A stretch of 64,000 bases of DNA from NCBI GenBank assembly GCA_028583405.1, contig CM053256.1:18501534-18565533 (forward strand), written 5' to 3'. The notes beneath the pieces were generated by a model that searched no databases, had not been told where the DNA came from, and saw only the letters and a program-made list of their open reading frames with translations. The stretch comes from Pogonophryne albipinna. Its lineage: Eukaryota; Chordata; Actinopteri; Perciformes; Artedidraconidae. This document shows positions 13,762 through 25,347 of the stretch, piece after piece. The number at the start of each line of letters is the position of its first letter. The stretch's first letter is position 1. The position numbers and the translations under genes are program-made.

Positions 13762-13862
13762 CAGGGGTAGACATTAAGAGTAAAATGCCACTGGCCCTCC
13801 GGGCCGGTGGAATTGTATTGTCACTGGCCCCACCATTGTAACCACTGGCCCGGAGCATTCGT
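13762..13862 (+). mobile_element. Left end of a second hAT-like element inside the composite
   Basis: The sequence caggggtagacattaag followed by alternating cactggccc and gggccggtgg motifs resembles a common teleost hAT terminus (from memory, CAGGG.T.GACATTAA). No matching right end was found, so the boundary is open and the family is tentative. Confidence 0.45.
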
Positions 13863-14286
13863 CCAAAAAAAATCGACTAATAATGAAGAAAATTAACACA
13901 TTTGTTGCAATAGTAATTTATGCACTAACTACATTACTACTTGTACTACAACATTTGAATAATCAGGTCTTCTTCATTTTCCTCAATTGTTCATATTTGG
14001 TTTATTAAAATAATGATATTGTGGTCATTGATAAAAAATGTCTGCTATTATTATGAGTATTATTATTTGTATAATGCACTTTCTGCCTTCCTGTCATTAG
14101 CAGTTAGACATGTAATGGCTATAGATTAGATTAGAACCTTCATTATCCTAAACTGCTGGGACATTTCCCTATAGCTAATACCTTTATATTGTCTACTCTT
14201 CACTTACTTGTCAGCATAGGTCGGCATTGATGTATAGAGCCGACAGAAGACCTTGTTTATATTGGCATCATATTGAGAGGTGCAGC

Positions 14287-14522
14287 CAGTGACGTGTCCT
14301 AAAACCAGGAAGTAAGCTGCTGGTTCCCTCGACAAAAAGCAATGGGATTTCTCCACAGGGTTTTGGAAAATAGCTGGAAATAAGGTCTGTGGAAAACAAA
14401 CCTGTTTGATAAATGCACGTTTTGTTCAGCCAGATAATCTCCACATGTCTACCCTACTTTTATAATTTTCGAATCATAAATCTAATCGATAGATTATAAA
14501 AGGGTTTTAGGACGCGTCACTG
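14287..14522 (+). mobile_element. 236-bp TIR element (MITE-like)
   Basis: The ends cagtgacgtgtcctaaaac and gttttaggacgcgtcactg are inverse of each other with one mismatch over 19 bp. The body is homologous to the reverse strand of 4838-4973. No clear TSD is visible, so the superfamily is not assigned. It sits inside the hAT composite and therefore probably inserted after it. Confidence 0.75.
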
Positions 14523-14709
14523 CACCAGAAGCCAACTCCATCGATCAAGCTGGCTCAAACTTCCTCTCCCTCTTCTTCTCATGCTCTCTGTCACTCTCCT
14601 TTAACTCCTTCGGTGACTTTCTTTTATTTGAAGATTGTTTTTTGCACGGCGCTTGGACGGTTACCGCTGGTATTAAAAACATTTTGGCGAATGGTTAGGT
14701 GGCGCGACA

Positions 14710-15345
14710 GTGTAAATGCATTTTTAATAATAACATTTTTGAATGGAATATTCTCAACATGAATGCATAAATCCAAATAAATATAACTTACATATGTGGG
14801 AAAATACTGTGTTTGAAATGTGTAATTGAAATTAGATGCTAGCTTTTTGTTTTGATATATATATATATATTTTGTATTCCAGTCTCCCTTCAGATATGTT
14901 AAGTGGCATGGCATTCAACACAATGCTGCTCACCTCCTTCAGTTGGGAGAAAAGCTGGTTCAGGTTCAGCCTTATGGGGGGACAGGGCTGCTGAGCCTAG
15001 AGATGGATCTGTTGGTCCTGGCACCAGGGGGAGGGACAACTGATTTAGTATGAATAGCTGCTAAAAATCTACCTGTATTTGTTAAATGTCAGCTAAAAGA
15101 CCAGTGCAATTAAAAACCTGTATAGATATTAACAGTACTTAATGTCAGCTTAGTAAAAAAAAACATAACAATTATTATTTACAATGGACTAAGCTTAGCT
15201 AACAGACACAATTCCACCACTCATGGACCACACCCACCTTTTCTTTTGAAAAACTGGGTGTCGCCCTTTAGTCCCTCTCTCTTGTTTTTCTCTCCTTTCT
15301 TTTGTCTTTTGAAAGCCTGACTTTGTAAGTCGTTGACACATGGTA
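14710..15345 (+). repeat. Duplicated module, copy 1 (direct repeat with 16567-17210)
   Basis: Homology with copy 2 begins at gtgtaaatgcat and ends at acatggta on both copies, about 96-97 percent identical by eye. It includes a (TA)n stretch of variable length, a splice-acceptor-like ttgtattccag, a 171-bp exon-like ORF and a trailing segment with attaaaaac. It is followed immediately by the hAT-like end at 15348. Confidence 0.85.
14883..15053 (+). CDS. Exon-like ORF of unknown origin, copy 1
   Basis: After tattccag (14875-14882) an open frame reads SPFRYVKWHGIQHNAAHLL, then QLGEKLVQVQPYGGTGLLSL and EMDLLVLAPGGGTTDLV, ending in TGA at 15051-15053 (56 codons plus stop). I do not recognise the protein. 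The layout (TA-rich tract, acceptor-like tattccag, open frame, stop, then attaaa about 60 bases on) resembles a terminal exon. The copy at 16748-16918 has the same length and differs by one synonymous base, while flanking sequence differs about five times more often per base. It could be an exon captured by the transposon, a second element gene, or a chance open frame. Confidence 0.4.
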   Translation, partial: SPFRYVKWHGIQHNAAHLLQLGEKLVQVQPYGGTGLLSLEMDLLVLAPGGGTTDLV

Positions 15346-15347
15346 TA

Positions 15348-15420
15348 CAGGGTTTCCCACACATAGACTATACTTGGGCGGGCCGCCCAGGTATATTAAC
15401 GGCCGCCCAAGTATATTTCG
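15348..15420 (+). mobile_element. Left end of a hAT-like element inside the composite
   Basis: Starts cagggtttcccacacatag, a common teleost hAT-type terminus (from memory). Just inside, tacttgggcgg...cggccgcccaagta forms a GC-rich hairpin (about 15371-15413). It abuts the end of duplicated module copy 1. No right end was found before 16567. Confidence 0.5.
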
Positions 15421-15551
15421 CGACCCATTTAGATTTTTTCTTTTTTTTTAATAATAATATATATATATATTTGTTTTCGTCCGTGACCACGACACCATCT
15501 GCGATCGATTAACTTGTGGACAATGATCCCTCGCTCTACGCCTCCTGTACC

Positions 15552-15610
15552 CAGTCCCGGACTGGCCATCGGGAGGACCGGAGGGTTTCCTGATGGCCTG
15601 GCCTGTTAAG
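15552..15610 (+). mobile_element. Further hAT-like end inside the composite
   Basis: The sequence cagtcccggactggccatc followed by gggaggaccgg looks like a recurrent teleost hAT terminus (from memory). Only one end is visible and the extent is unknown. Confidence 0.35.
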
Positions 15611-16192
15611 TGGCCTGCCTCACACAGGGTGACTGGCTGTCTACATGATGTGGCCTCCCGACATGGCCACAGTCATACAGATCATAAATCAAAGCCGTTG
15701 ATTGGTCTCTGTGTGTCATTCAAGCTCGGGATAACCTCAGCTCAGGTGAGGTAAAGGACTCTCTGAGTGTTTAGATAGTTAACTTAGTCTAAGTTCTCTG
15801 TGGGTCTCAAACGGTGTGGTCACCATTTATGTAAACACATATTTCCATTTGAGAGGGTAGTGATTAGTAAAATATGCATGAATAAAAAATAAAAAGTTAA
15901 CTCGGTGAAAAAAGGTAAGATACACTTTTAAAACTTGTTGAGAGCTAAAACTAGTCTTTGCTGCTGCCTCAAAGAGGAGCAGGGGAGAGAGAAGGGACAC
16001 AGGAGAGGCTGGTTCAGGAGCACAGACACACTTACAACTATAAATGAACCAAAAATAAATAAACAAGTTTCAGTGTTTTTTTCATATTGGAAATGGTATG
16101 TTATTGGTTATGGCCATGATTTTATGATTATTGAAATGTATACAGTTCTGTTTCATATAGGTGTTTCCATAGATCTAGTCTCTTTATTTTCC

Positions 16193-16310
16193 CCTCAAAA
16201 TGCACCAAATTGATGCATTTAACTCCAACATTTAAAAAAAAATCTTACCGGGGGAGCATGCCCTCGGACCCCCCTGGACGATTTGAGGTCCACCCCCACT
16301 TTAAATCACA
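16193..16310 (+). repeat. hAT-associated 3' module shared with 48049-48175
   Basis: The stretch tgcaccaaattgatgc, then aaaaaaaaatctt and cgggggagcatgccctcgga, is matched at 48049-48175 in the same order with about 85-90 percent identity by eye. It looks like a conserved 3' non-coding part of a ZMYM1-like hAT family (inference). Confidence 0.55.
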
Positions 16311-16566
16311 TTGATAGGTTCCTAAATACATTTACCATTTTTTTTTAAATAGTAACCAATGTCCATATGTTTATTTGTGGGTAGTAGATTTAAACTATAG
16401 GGCTATCACTATGGGCACTGCCTGTACCTGTTCGCTCTGCCATGGCGTGAAGGGTCTGCTAACAAGCGACCAACAGAAAGGTTAATGTTGTTGCACGTCA
16501 CGTCACCTCACTATTTGATATAAGACTAACATTCCTGACAATAGATCTCAATAGTCATCTTTTATG

Positions 16567-17210
16567 GTGTAAATGCATTTTTAATAATAACATTTTTGAA
16601 TGGAACATTCTCAACATGAATGCATCAATCCAAATAAATATAACTTAAATATGTGGGAAAATACTGTTTTTGAAATGTGTAATTGAAATTAGATGCTAGC
16701 TTTTTGTTTTGATATATATATATATATATATATATTTTGTATTCCAGTCTCCCTTCAGATATGTTAAGTGGCATGGCATTCAACACAATGCTGCTCACCT
16801 CCTTCAGTTGGGAGAAAAGCTGGTTCAGGTTCAGCCTTATGGGGGTACAGGGCTGCTGAGCCTAGAGATGGATCTGTTGGTCCTGGCACCAGGGGGAGGG
16901 ACAACTGATTTAGTATGAATAGCTGCTAATAGTCTACCTGTATTTGTTAAATGTCAGCTAAAAGAGCAGTGCAATTAAAAACCTGTATAGATATTAACAG
17001 TACTTAATGTCAGCTTAGTAAAAAAAAACATCACAATTATTATTTACAATGGACTAAGCTTAGCTAACAGACATAATTCCACCACTCATGGACCACACCC
17101 ACCTTTTCTTTTGAAAGACTGGGTGTCGCCCTTTAGTCCCTCTCTCTTGTTTTTCTCTCCTTTCTTTTCTCTTTTGAAAGCCTGACTTTGTGAGTCGTTG
17201 AGACATGGTA
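16567..17210 (+). repeat. Duplicated module, copy 2
   Basis: Second copy of the module at 14710-15345, starting 1857 bp downstream in the same orientation; its (TA)n tract is longer. It ends at acatggta (17203-17210), exactly where copy 1 meets the hAT-like end. Confidence 0.85.
16748..16918 (+). CDS. Exon-like ORF of unknown origin, copy 2
   Basis: Same 56-residue reading frame as 14883-15053, again preceded by tattccag and a (TA)n tract. It differs by a single synonymous change (GGG to GGT in the PYGGTG stretch). No initiator Met with good context is seen, so if coding it would be a spliced internal or terminal exon. Function unknown. Confidence 0.4.
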   Translation, partial: SPFRYVKWHGIQHNAAHLLQLGEKLVQVQPYGGTGLLSLEMDLLVLAPGGGTTDLV

Positions 17211-17644
17211 CTACACACGTAAGTACTAGCATCCCTGCTCCTCACATGCTCACACTAGTGTCTGCTAGAAAGTGCCGGCGGTGCTGCACCGCGTTTGGAG
17301 GCAGGACCAAACCATTACATGTAAATAGAACGGGGTGTACAGAGGCTTTGGATAATTAACTTTTGGAAGAAAATAAGTTAAATGAATTGTAAGTTTAGTG
17401 AGTACTTTACATTATCGATATAACGTCCTATTAATGTTAATTCTTGATGAATGATGAAAGGTTACTTAAACATTTTTTTCTTAATGTTCTAAAATAGTTT
17501 GGGCCCCCGTGGTGAGAGTGTTTGGGGTGGCCAATAGGGTGGCCAGGATTCAGCTGGGGGTGGCCACGGCCACCCCCAGCCACCCCCCAGCTCCGCCACT
17601 GCAACCTATGTAACACACTCCCTACCACACACAGAGATTCTCTC

Positions 17645-17667
17645 TCACACACACACACACACACACA
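17645..17667. repeat. Short (CA)n microsatellite
   Basis: About 23 bp of CA repeat just outside the right TSD of the hAT composite. Confidence 0.85.
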
Positions 17668-19442
17668 ATAGAGAAAATGGACACCACTGGCAAGGACAAG
17701 CAATGAATCTCTTTCGATATAGAGGTCAGCTACTCAGTGCACATAGAAAGTGTAAGTGTATCTGTGTTTAAGTGTGCAACTTTCAGCTGAAAGCGGCATT
17801 CATTGATTAATTGGCCACTTGAGGAGCAGATACATCAGCTTTCATCTTGAGTTCTTTTTCTGTCCAGCTAATTTATGTAAGTCAGATGTTTGGTATTTTA
17901 GCTCTGAGGAAGATATCAGGCTTTAGGTCTTAAATGCTCCACTGTGTTCACTAACTAATCTGTTGTTAGTTTCTGGAAAGATAGTGTTCAGTGTGTAATA
18001 CGAGCCATCATTTCATTAAGCATCTACCATTAGACACCAGTCACCAGCAGCTTTTAAAACAAATCATGCTCTGACACAGCAAGTAGAAAACCTATTAACA
18101 TGAATTTTGATCAAATCACATGGGACAATACTTTTTTTTACAGATTCCTTTCATGGAAGCTGGTCAACCTAGAACAAGCATGAAGTTCATGTCCTTTTTT
18201 TGCTTTCAGGAGCTGTTTGATTTTATTTTTTTTACAAACACTGACACCCACGCAGGCTGCAGAAAGCAGCAGCTAAGGATGTACAGTAATGAACTCACTT
18301 TCTACAAAATCACACAGCTATACCTCACAGTATATACTGTAGAAGCAAAGCAGCCTGTGTGTCCGGGTGAGAAACTGAGCCGCCCACCATGCTGTCCCTC
18401 ACCAATCATACTGCCAGAGCAGTCACTGTCCTTGATTTCCATTTTGTTCAGCGTGGAGCAGCTCCCCTCTCTCTATCTATATTTGATCGTTCTATTTCTC
18501 CATCTCTTCTCTTTCATTCTGTGTCACTTTCAGTTTGCTTTTCCCCACCTCAGCTTTCCCTTTTCTCCCGTCTTGTCCTTGCTTTGTTATCTCTCTCCAT
18601 GTTTACTCACCCCGCTCTCCCTCTCTCTGTCATGCTCTCTCACACCAACACCCAATGACATCCTCAATCTCCTCCTCATGCATCTCCCCTTGTCTTCTTT
18701 CTCTTTATCCATCTCTCCTTACAACCCCATCTTCCCCTTCTCTCTTACCCTTGTGCATGTGTGCGTCTCAATCTGCGTCCCGCACAGTCAATAGTCAATT
18801 AATCACTCAGATCTTCCTACAAAATCAACCCAAGGTGTTCTGAGGATGGGACAGAGAGAGGGAGCAGAGATGATGCCGATATATTCTCAGCCACACTGAC
18901 ACGGCTTGTACACAGACAGATGTTGTAACACCAAAAGGCGGAGATTAAAACATGAAAATACAGTGGTAGTTGTGACAGTTGTCACAATGTGTTTATATTT
19001 CTCAAACTAAGGCGCTGAAGATAAGCATGATATTGGTATCCATAACTGAGCTCATACAGTTTATTTTTTCTGTCGTTATAGATTTTTTAAACAATATCCA
19101 GCACCAGCTATGCAAGCTTTCCACCTTTTCTCTGCAAATAAAAACAAACATGACAAGACTGCTGGATTCTCACCAATTAGACATTTAAAGATGACTTCCA
19201 TTACAAAACTCAGAAATCATTGGAGGTGCTTTTAAAGGTTGGTGGCAAACGGAGTTAGACTAACACACTAAAATATTCTGACCTTTGAGGGAACCAACCT
19301 TGGTGTGTGTAGGAAGATTGAGTGTGTGATGCCACTGCTGCTGCATCAATATGAGCACCCTGACCTATTGAGAAACTCTCTCTGTAGAAAAAAACACCAG
19401 CTCTGCCAGTGCAATGCAATTGTCTCGGTGATCGACACCTAC

Positions 19443-19522
19443 CTGTCATGCCTGGAGGGGTTTTTAAAAATTTGCCGTTGAAATTTTGAATGACCACATC
19501 GCACTTCTCCGTCGACTCCATC
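19443..19522 (-). CDS. rbms3: rbms3 exon: end of RRM2
   Basis: This 80-nt exon completes the Arg codon from the previous exon and encodes [19 protein letters not shown] followed by LKTPPGMT, the last helix and strand of RRM2. Together with the preceding exon it restores RNP1 as RGVGFARM. The acceptor has a strong polypyrimidine tract (cttttctctctccctctcag, cag at 19523-19525) and the donor is ACAG|gtaggt (19437-19442). It ends in phase 1, which the CG start of the exon at 2931-3037 completes to an Ala codon. A 1.2-kb hAT transposon lies only about 160 bp upstream of its acceptor, so the branch point and tract must lie in the short unique stretch between them. Confidence 0.92.
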
Positions 19523-19683
19523 CTGAGAGGGAGAGAGAAAAGATAGAGGTGATACTTAAGGACAATCAATTTACACTAGTTTTGCTTTTTTACAAGTTTG
19601 AATGCACTGTACGTGGTTATGTGTTCATGCAAATGTCATTAAAATACATTAAATGCCTGCCTTGTGTGCTTGCTTGTCGACAG

Positions 19684-20869
19684 CAGTGGTTCTCAAACTT
19701 TTTTCAATAATGTACGTCCCCTTTGAAAAAAAAATTCAGCCAAGTACCCCCTGATCGGCGCAAACACAATTTGTTAAGGAAAAAATGCTTATAAAGAGGT
19801 ACAGTAGCCTACAGTGCTGCACCATCAGTGTCTGATTTATTAAAACAACAACATTGTAACTGAGAAACACTTAAATGCTACATTTAAAATGTTTACAATC
19901 CATCACTAAATTCATGGCAAACCAATTTTAACATCAAGCAATAACACAGAGGACATTAGTTCCATTGAACTGATCTTTTTAATAAGTTGTACTTACAATG
20001 TAGTGAGAAACATGGGCTTGTGCTTCACTGAGGATCTTTGTCATTCTGACAGGGAGGCTACTGCAGTTATTACACTTCGCGTTTTGAAATATGTGTAACT
20101 CTGTTAATATAAACCCCACACTGCTCAAACTTTGTTACTTTTCCTAAAATTGGTATATTTATTTATTTTGGGGCGTGGGGAATAAAGAGAAACAAGATAT
20201 GAGCATTTTTATGAGCATGGGATTTTGACCCCTCCGATAAACATATGCATAATGCTGCGCTATACTTTGCGGCCACACGCCGTTGCCAAGCAACGCTTAT
20301 TGTTTAGGTCCTTTTGATAAGCAGGCAGTCATATAATTAACTAGAACTAGCTAGATCTGATAGATTTGGACATAAACGCGAGTGAAGTCTAACCGGACGC
20401 GAGAGAGAGATCAGAGATCAGAGCAGCTGCTGCTGACGGAGAACACGCAGCTCTGCATGATCACAACTCCGCCGCTGTGACGGGCCGTTGAGTGGAGCAA
20501 AATTAAATACACTAAGAGTTAGACCTAACACACTTAGATAGTTTATCTACTCTGTAACAAGCTAAACTAGTTATAAATATATTTATTCTTTACTGTCAGG
20601 TCACTTATTACAGGTTCAGCGAGCTGCACGAGACTGACGGGCTGTGAGGAGAGGGAGAGGAAAAGAGAGCACCCCGTTTATTTTTCCCATTTTATTATCC
20701 AGAATTACTGTAAACTTTGAATAAAGTAGTTAATCTACTATTAGTAGTTTGTTTAAATGCATTACTTGTGTTTCTTTCTTTCTCATTAACATCAAATAAA
20801 TCTCACGTACACCCTGCAGTACTCCAAGGTACCCCTAGGGGTCCGCGTACCCCCATTTGAGAACCACTG
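19684..20869. mobile_element. hAT (Charlie-like) non-autonomous transposon with 8-bp TSD
   Basis: The left end cagtggttctcaaactttt and the right end ...atttgagaaccactg form an inverted repeat typical of Charlie-type hAT elements. Both sides show the exact 8-bp direct repeat gtcgacag (19676-19683 and 20870-20877). The motifs tacgtccc / gtacccc near the left and ggtacccctagggg near the right are inverse of each other. The 1186-bp body has no long ORF. It lies in the short rbms3 intron, about 160 bp before exon 19443-19522. Confidence 0.93.
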
Positions 20870-21089
20870 GTCGACAGTATGCATGCCTGAGAAAAAAAAA
20901 AAAGCCTGAGGTAGGCCCTGCGTGTGTGTTAGTCACAGTGTTTTCTATGGGGTTTCCTCTCCTTTGTCCGGGTTTAAAAGCTCCATTCAGTCTGATCTGT
21001 TGTGTGTCATGTCCTCTTTGTCTGCCCCCATTCAGCTCCGCTCACCCAATCACAGCTCAATGACTAATTGCCTGCTTGGCAAGCAAAAG

Positions 21090-21220
<131 letters not shown>

Positions 21221-21372
21221 GAGAGAAAGATGGTGTTCCGAGCTGTGTGCGTGTGGTATGTGAGCATGCATGTCTGTGTGGGTCTTGGGTTTTCTACACA
21301 TAGCCAGTGACCCTGAATAGAGCCCCGGCTGCATTCTAATCACTGGCACACTCCACGGTGTAACTGAGAAGA

Positions 21373-21527
<155 letters not shown>

Positions 21528-21805
21528 AAACACACAAACACACAGAGCAGGGTGAAGGGGCCAAGGGTACTGGAAAGTGCAGTTACAGCTAGAAGTAATT
21601 GGGTAGAAAATGGCAGAGTTAACTTGAGATAATGTTGCTTCTTCTTGTAGGATATAAACAGTTGAAACCTCTCAAATGTGTGATAGCTTGGCTTGATAAC
21701 TATGATTCCGTATTATATTGTGCCTGATAAGTTATTTTAGTTGCCCAGCAAAAGCATACATTAAACTATAACGGGATCAGTTTTGGAGAAAGTTTGGATG
21801 CATAC

Positions 21806-21963
21806 CTGGCAAAGCCGACTCCTCTGCTCAGGCCGTTGGCGTCCCTCAGTATCCGTGTGGAGATGACATGACCGAAGGGCTTCAGCATGTTCTCCAGCTC
21901 CTGCTCATCCATGGACAGCGGCAGGTTGGAGATGTAGAGGTTGGTGGGGTCCTGCTCCTGTTG
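21806..21963 (-). CDS. rbms3: rbms3 exon: most of RRM2
   Basis: This 158-nt exon encodes 52 residues plus the first two bases of an Arg codon. It opens with [18 protein letters not shown], where LYISNLP is the RNP2 strand of RRM2, continues through helix 1 ([12 protein letters not shown]) and the strand [11 protein letters not shown], and ends in RGVGFA, the start of RNP1. The minus-strand acceptor is tctccctacag|CAACAG (cag at 21964-21966) and the donor is GCCAG|gtatgc (21801-21805). The residues DANG after RILRD and H after PFG point to the RBMS3 paralog rather than RBMS1 or RBMS2 (from memory). A long (GU)n tract begins about 290 nt past the donor in the transcript, followed by a (CA)n tract, so splicing at this donor could be influenced by repeat-binding proteins (inference). 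Confidence 0.93.
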
Positions 21964-23012
21964 CTGTAGGGAGACACATGGGCAGAAGACACTTATTATC
22001 ACTTGGATTACATATAAAAAAAGAAAGACAAGAAAAATATCTCGACTAATTTTGGAGACTCAGCAATGACGGAAAATGTGGGTCCCAGAATAGAAGCTTT
22101 TATGCTATTTATTAATGGTAATTCTCTTCACAAAACTATTTTCTTCAAGATCAGCATCACACTCTAGAAATGGACAGTACTGTTGGATTCATCCTCACTT
22201 CGGCTGGATACATCTTGACATGAGATTTCACTAAAAATAACTGTTTTGATTAGCACAAGGGCAATCTCGTTTTGGATAAGTAAAAGGCTCAAGCTGAAGT
22301 AAGAGAAATAAAAGTGTTACTTTAGCCCTCCACTAAAAGCTTGTTTTGTAGCAGTAAATGCATTAAAGGCTAACGCAGTGCCATTCAAGTAATTCCTTTC
22401 CATATTCATGACTGGAAAATATCTGTGAATTGAACTTAGGTGCCGAACTCTGCTCAAAAGGGGAATACACATTTCATTGAAAAGGCAGCGCACCCGCTTC
22501 CTACTCAGAACCCCTGAAGCAATAAGGAAAGCCCCTCAGGATTCATAGATGTTAACCGAGTCACATTAAAGTTGTTTGAGGGAATGAGGGAACTTCTTTC
22601 TAATGTGGCTCTCAGTTAGTTAGAGTGGTACACTTCAATTATTTTGGTTCTGTTTAGCTGCACTCCATTGAAATGATCCTCGGCAGGAGACCAGTGGCTG
22701 TGCGTGCATGTTTGTGTGTGCATGTGCGTTTAACTGGAGTTCTTGCAAATCAAAGAGGGATGGTTGCAGGAGAGGGTGTGAGGGAACAGTCTTCTAAAAT
22801 GTATGTTATCATACAGTCATTGTCAATTGCGTTTGGAGGGATACCTATTTTCTCCAAGATAACGTTTGTTTACGTTTGTTTCACTAATACATTTCTACTC
22901 AAAGTCTGCTTGAGTCAACATGCAGAGAAGGCTGGCGAGGATGGAAAGGATCATAAAAAAACCACCAGCCCGGTGTTGCACTTTAACTCATGTAACAGAT
23001 GTAACCTTTACA

Positions 23013-23209
23013 TTACATGTTATTTAGACGCTTTTATCCAAAGCGACTTACATACATTCAGTAGGCTACTGTGGACAATCCCCACAGGAGCAATCTGGGG
23101 TGAAGTGTCTTGCCCAGGGACACAACAACATGCTGACTGGAGTGGGACTCAGACTTGGTATCCCCTGATTCAAAGTCCAGCACTCTATCCACTGAGCCAC
23201 AGCCGCCCT
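23013..23209 (-). mobile_element. tRNA-derived SINE
   Basis: On the minus strand the element begins ggcggctgtggctcagtgg, a tRNA-like A box, followed by atagagtgctggac and a weaker B-box-like gagtcccactcc. The body continues with gggcaagacacttcacccc and ends aagtcgctttggataaaagc, gtctaaat, then acatgtaatgtaa, a common teleost SINE 3' end with a short tandem tail. I do not assign a family name. The A/B spacing supports RNA polymerase III origin, but the head is degraded. Confidence 0.75.
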
Positions 23210-25281
23210 CCTGATTTGACAAACGTAACATACTCAACTAACCTCACGCGGGTGAAATCATTCCACCCTTTCAGAATATTTAGAAATATAGTTATTAGGA
23301 ATGCTTGTATAAATGGTTTTAACTTTGCACATCTTCATGGTAGGGTACAACACTCAACACTTGTGTTTGTGTGTGTGGGTGGGTGTGACTCCACTGTTGG
23401 TATGGGAAATTAAATAAATACTTAAAGTATGTACTGGCTGCTTTGCTGTATACTTCTAATTGGCAGGAATCCACTGTTTAGTTTTATTTTAGTGTTAGGA
23501 AAAAAAACATATATGTGTGATATATACCTGGCTGCATGTATAAATAGTTTGTGGCAAGAAAAGCTTTAAAGAGTGGGAGGTCTATGTATTTAGTGAAGGA
23601 ATATTTTACCTTTCTTTCTGAATCTTAATGTCTTTTGGTCAGCAGGGATTCTCTTTGGCAGAGTGTCCAACACATAGAGTGCCTCAGTTTGTCTTCCCAC
23701 ACAGGGCAAATGGCTTTCAATGTCATCTTTTACATTTGCTTTCATGCTTGTGGGTGTGTTAAATTATGCAGGCAGCAACATCAAAGATATTGTATCATAT
23801 TTAGTTGTCATTTATTTCAGTCATGTTCTTTAAGACTTACAGTATGTTACTGCAGCCTTCTGCTTGACACAAACTAAGGTAACGTTTTCCAAAACAGGCC
23901 ATATTGTTTTGAAAGTGGAAAAATACTTCTTATTGGTCTCAGATTAAGTTTTGATACATTTGAAGGAAAACCACTATTTTGCTCCCCATTGCTTATATTA
24001 GGAGACACTAGGAAGGGATCCCTGAATGCCTAGTATACATAGGAGAACACATTAGAAAACCTATCCTTTACTTTGGAAAGGGCTTTAGCAAAGTCAAATT
24101 GGGCAAATATTCAAACACTTGGAAACATAATCTAATCAGAAATAATCTAATGCTAAAAAATGCAAACTATTCTTACAGACATGGTGAGTGTTTTGTTTTG
24201 CAAACCTAACTTATAAAATGGTTAAAGCATGGCCTGTGACCTTTTCATTATCATCATAACATTCTGACATATCTGACTGTGAGCTTCCTGTTTATGGAAT
24301 CAAGGTCCATTTTGGCTGAGGCACATTGCCTCATAGGACCGTGTTTATATCCATTGACAAACTGCAGCACAGTGGTAAGGATCAGAAAACACAGGTTAAT
24401 AAGGACTAGGATGACAAACAGGAAGTGATATACACCCAGTTGCTGTGAGAAACCTTTCAAATAAAAAGAAGAACTTTACGGTCACACTGATAAAAAGTTG
24501 CAGGTCTCTGATCTTCTGCCATTCAAATAAATTAGCTCCAAAACACATCTGAGCCTATGCTGCATTGTAGTTTAAAATGTTACTGTGACTGTGGACTTTG
24601 TCAATATTAACAATGACTTGCTCATCTAGACACAAAGGATTTAAACGTGTCAGTCTACAGTTGCTCTACAGATGTGTCCTACGGCCGTCTATGGAGGCAC
24701 CACTGACAGAATCCTGTTCTCCATGTTTGAAAGCCATAATAAAAAAAAGATTACATTGTAAAACAGAAGAGTTCCTATCCCTGCGGTCAATGTGGTTGCA
24801 ATTTAATTTCATCCAAAGAAAATATGTATTAAATAAAATCTCAGTGTGGTTTTCCCAATTCTGCAAAAAGTGGGCCAGCCACATTCCCACACCACATTTT
24901 CCGTGCTGTAACAAAAGAAGTGAATGCAGATTTGATGTGAACAAGAGGGATGCCACAACCTCTCCTCCGGTTGTTGATTATGCATGTCTTTGCTCGCCTG
25001 GAAACACTTTTTTTATATTGTCTCAAACCAGGGAAATCAAGAGTGTGATGGGTACAAAATCAACAGGGGTGGGTTATCGAAATCACATTACACTCTACTA
25101 CACCATCTCCAGACACAGTTGGCTGCAAAACCGTGTATTTGCCCAAGTACTTCTGGGATACGAGCTAAAGTGCTTCAGAGCACCTACATGTGAATGAACT
25201 CTGATTGACTTTGCTCAAAGTTGCCATTTGCACAAAGTTGCTTCCCGGTGATCTCTCACTCTGCATGTTGCAAATGAGTCA

Positions 25282-25295
25282 CTCACTCTCTCTCA

Positions 25296-25331
<36 letters not shown>

Positions 25332-25347
25332 GTTTGTCCCTCTGTCT
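25282..25347. repeat. (CT)n-rich simple repeat
   Basis: Roughly 65 bp of ctctct with scattered substitutions; a second short (CT)n block follows at about 25391-25417. Confidence 0.85.

Larger units (their letters stand above)
13254..17601. mobile_element. 4.35-kb hAT composite element with 8-bp TSD
   Basis: Outer ends are cagtggcggagcc at 13254 and ggagctccgccactg-type sequence ending at 17601, a clear inverted repeat (CAGTGGCGGAGC). The flanking direct repeat caacctat is exact on both sides (13246-13253 and 17602-17609), the 8-bp TSD of hAT elements. The terminal zones also share the phrase ggggtggcca. Inside are further hAT-like left ends (13762, 15348, 15552), a small TIR element (14287-14522) and a duplicated 0.64-kb module (14710-15345 and 16567-17210). 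No long transposase ORF remains, so it appears non-autonomous or decayed. Confidence 0.88.

Noticed and set aside
14710..17210. The two direct repeats as LTRs of a retrotransposon
   Set aside because: No TG...CA ends with 5-bp TSD, no credible primer site or gag-pol, and the interval holds hAT ends instead.
18120..18843. Overlapping plus-strand open frames of up to 224 codons
   Set aside because: Ser/Leu/Pro-rich translations of a pyrimidine-rich intron stretch; no domain, no splice logic, and on the strand opposite to rbms3.
22673..23413. 246-codon open frame on the plus strand
   Set aside because: It runs through a SINE in antisense and shows no recognisable protein features.
24598..25197. 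199-codon open frame
   Set aside because: No domain or compositional sign of coding; consistent with a chance frame in a large intron.
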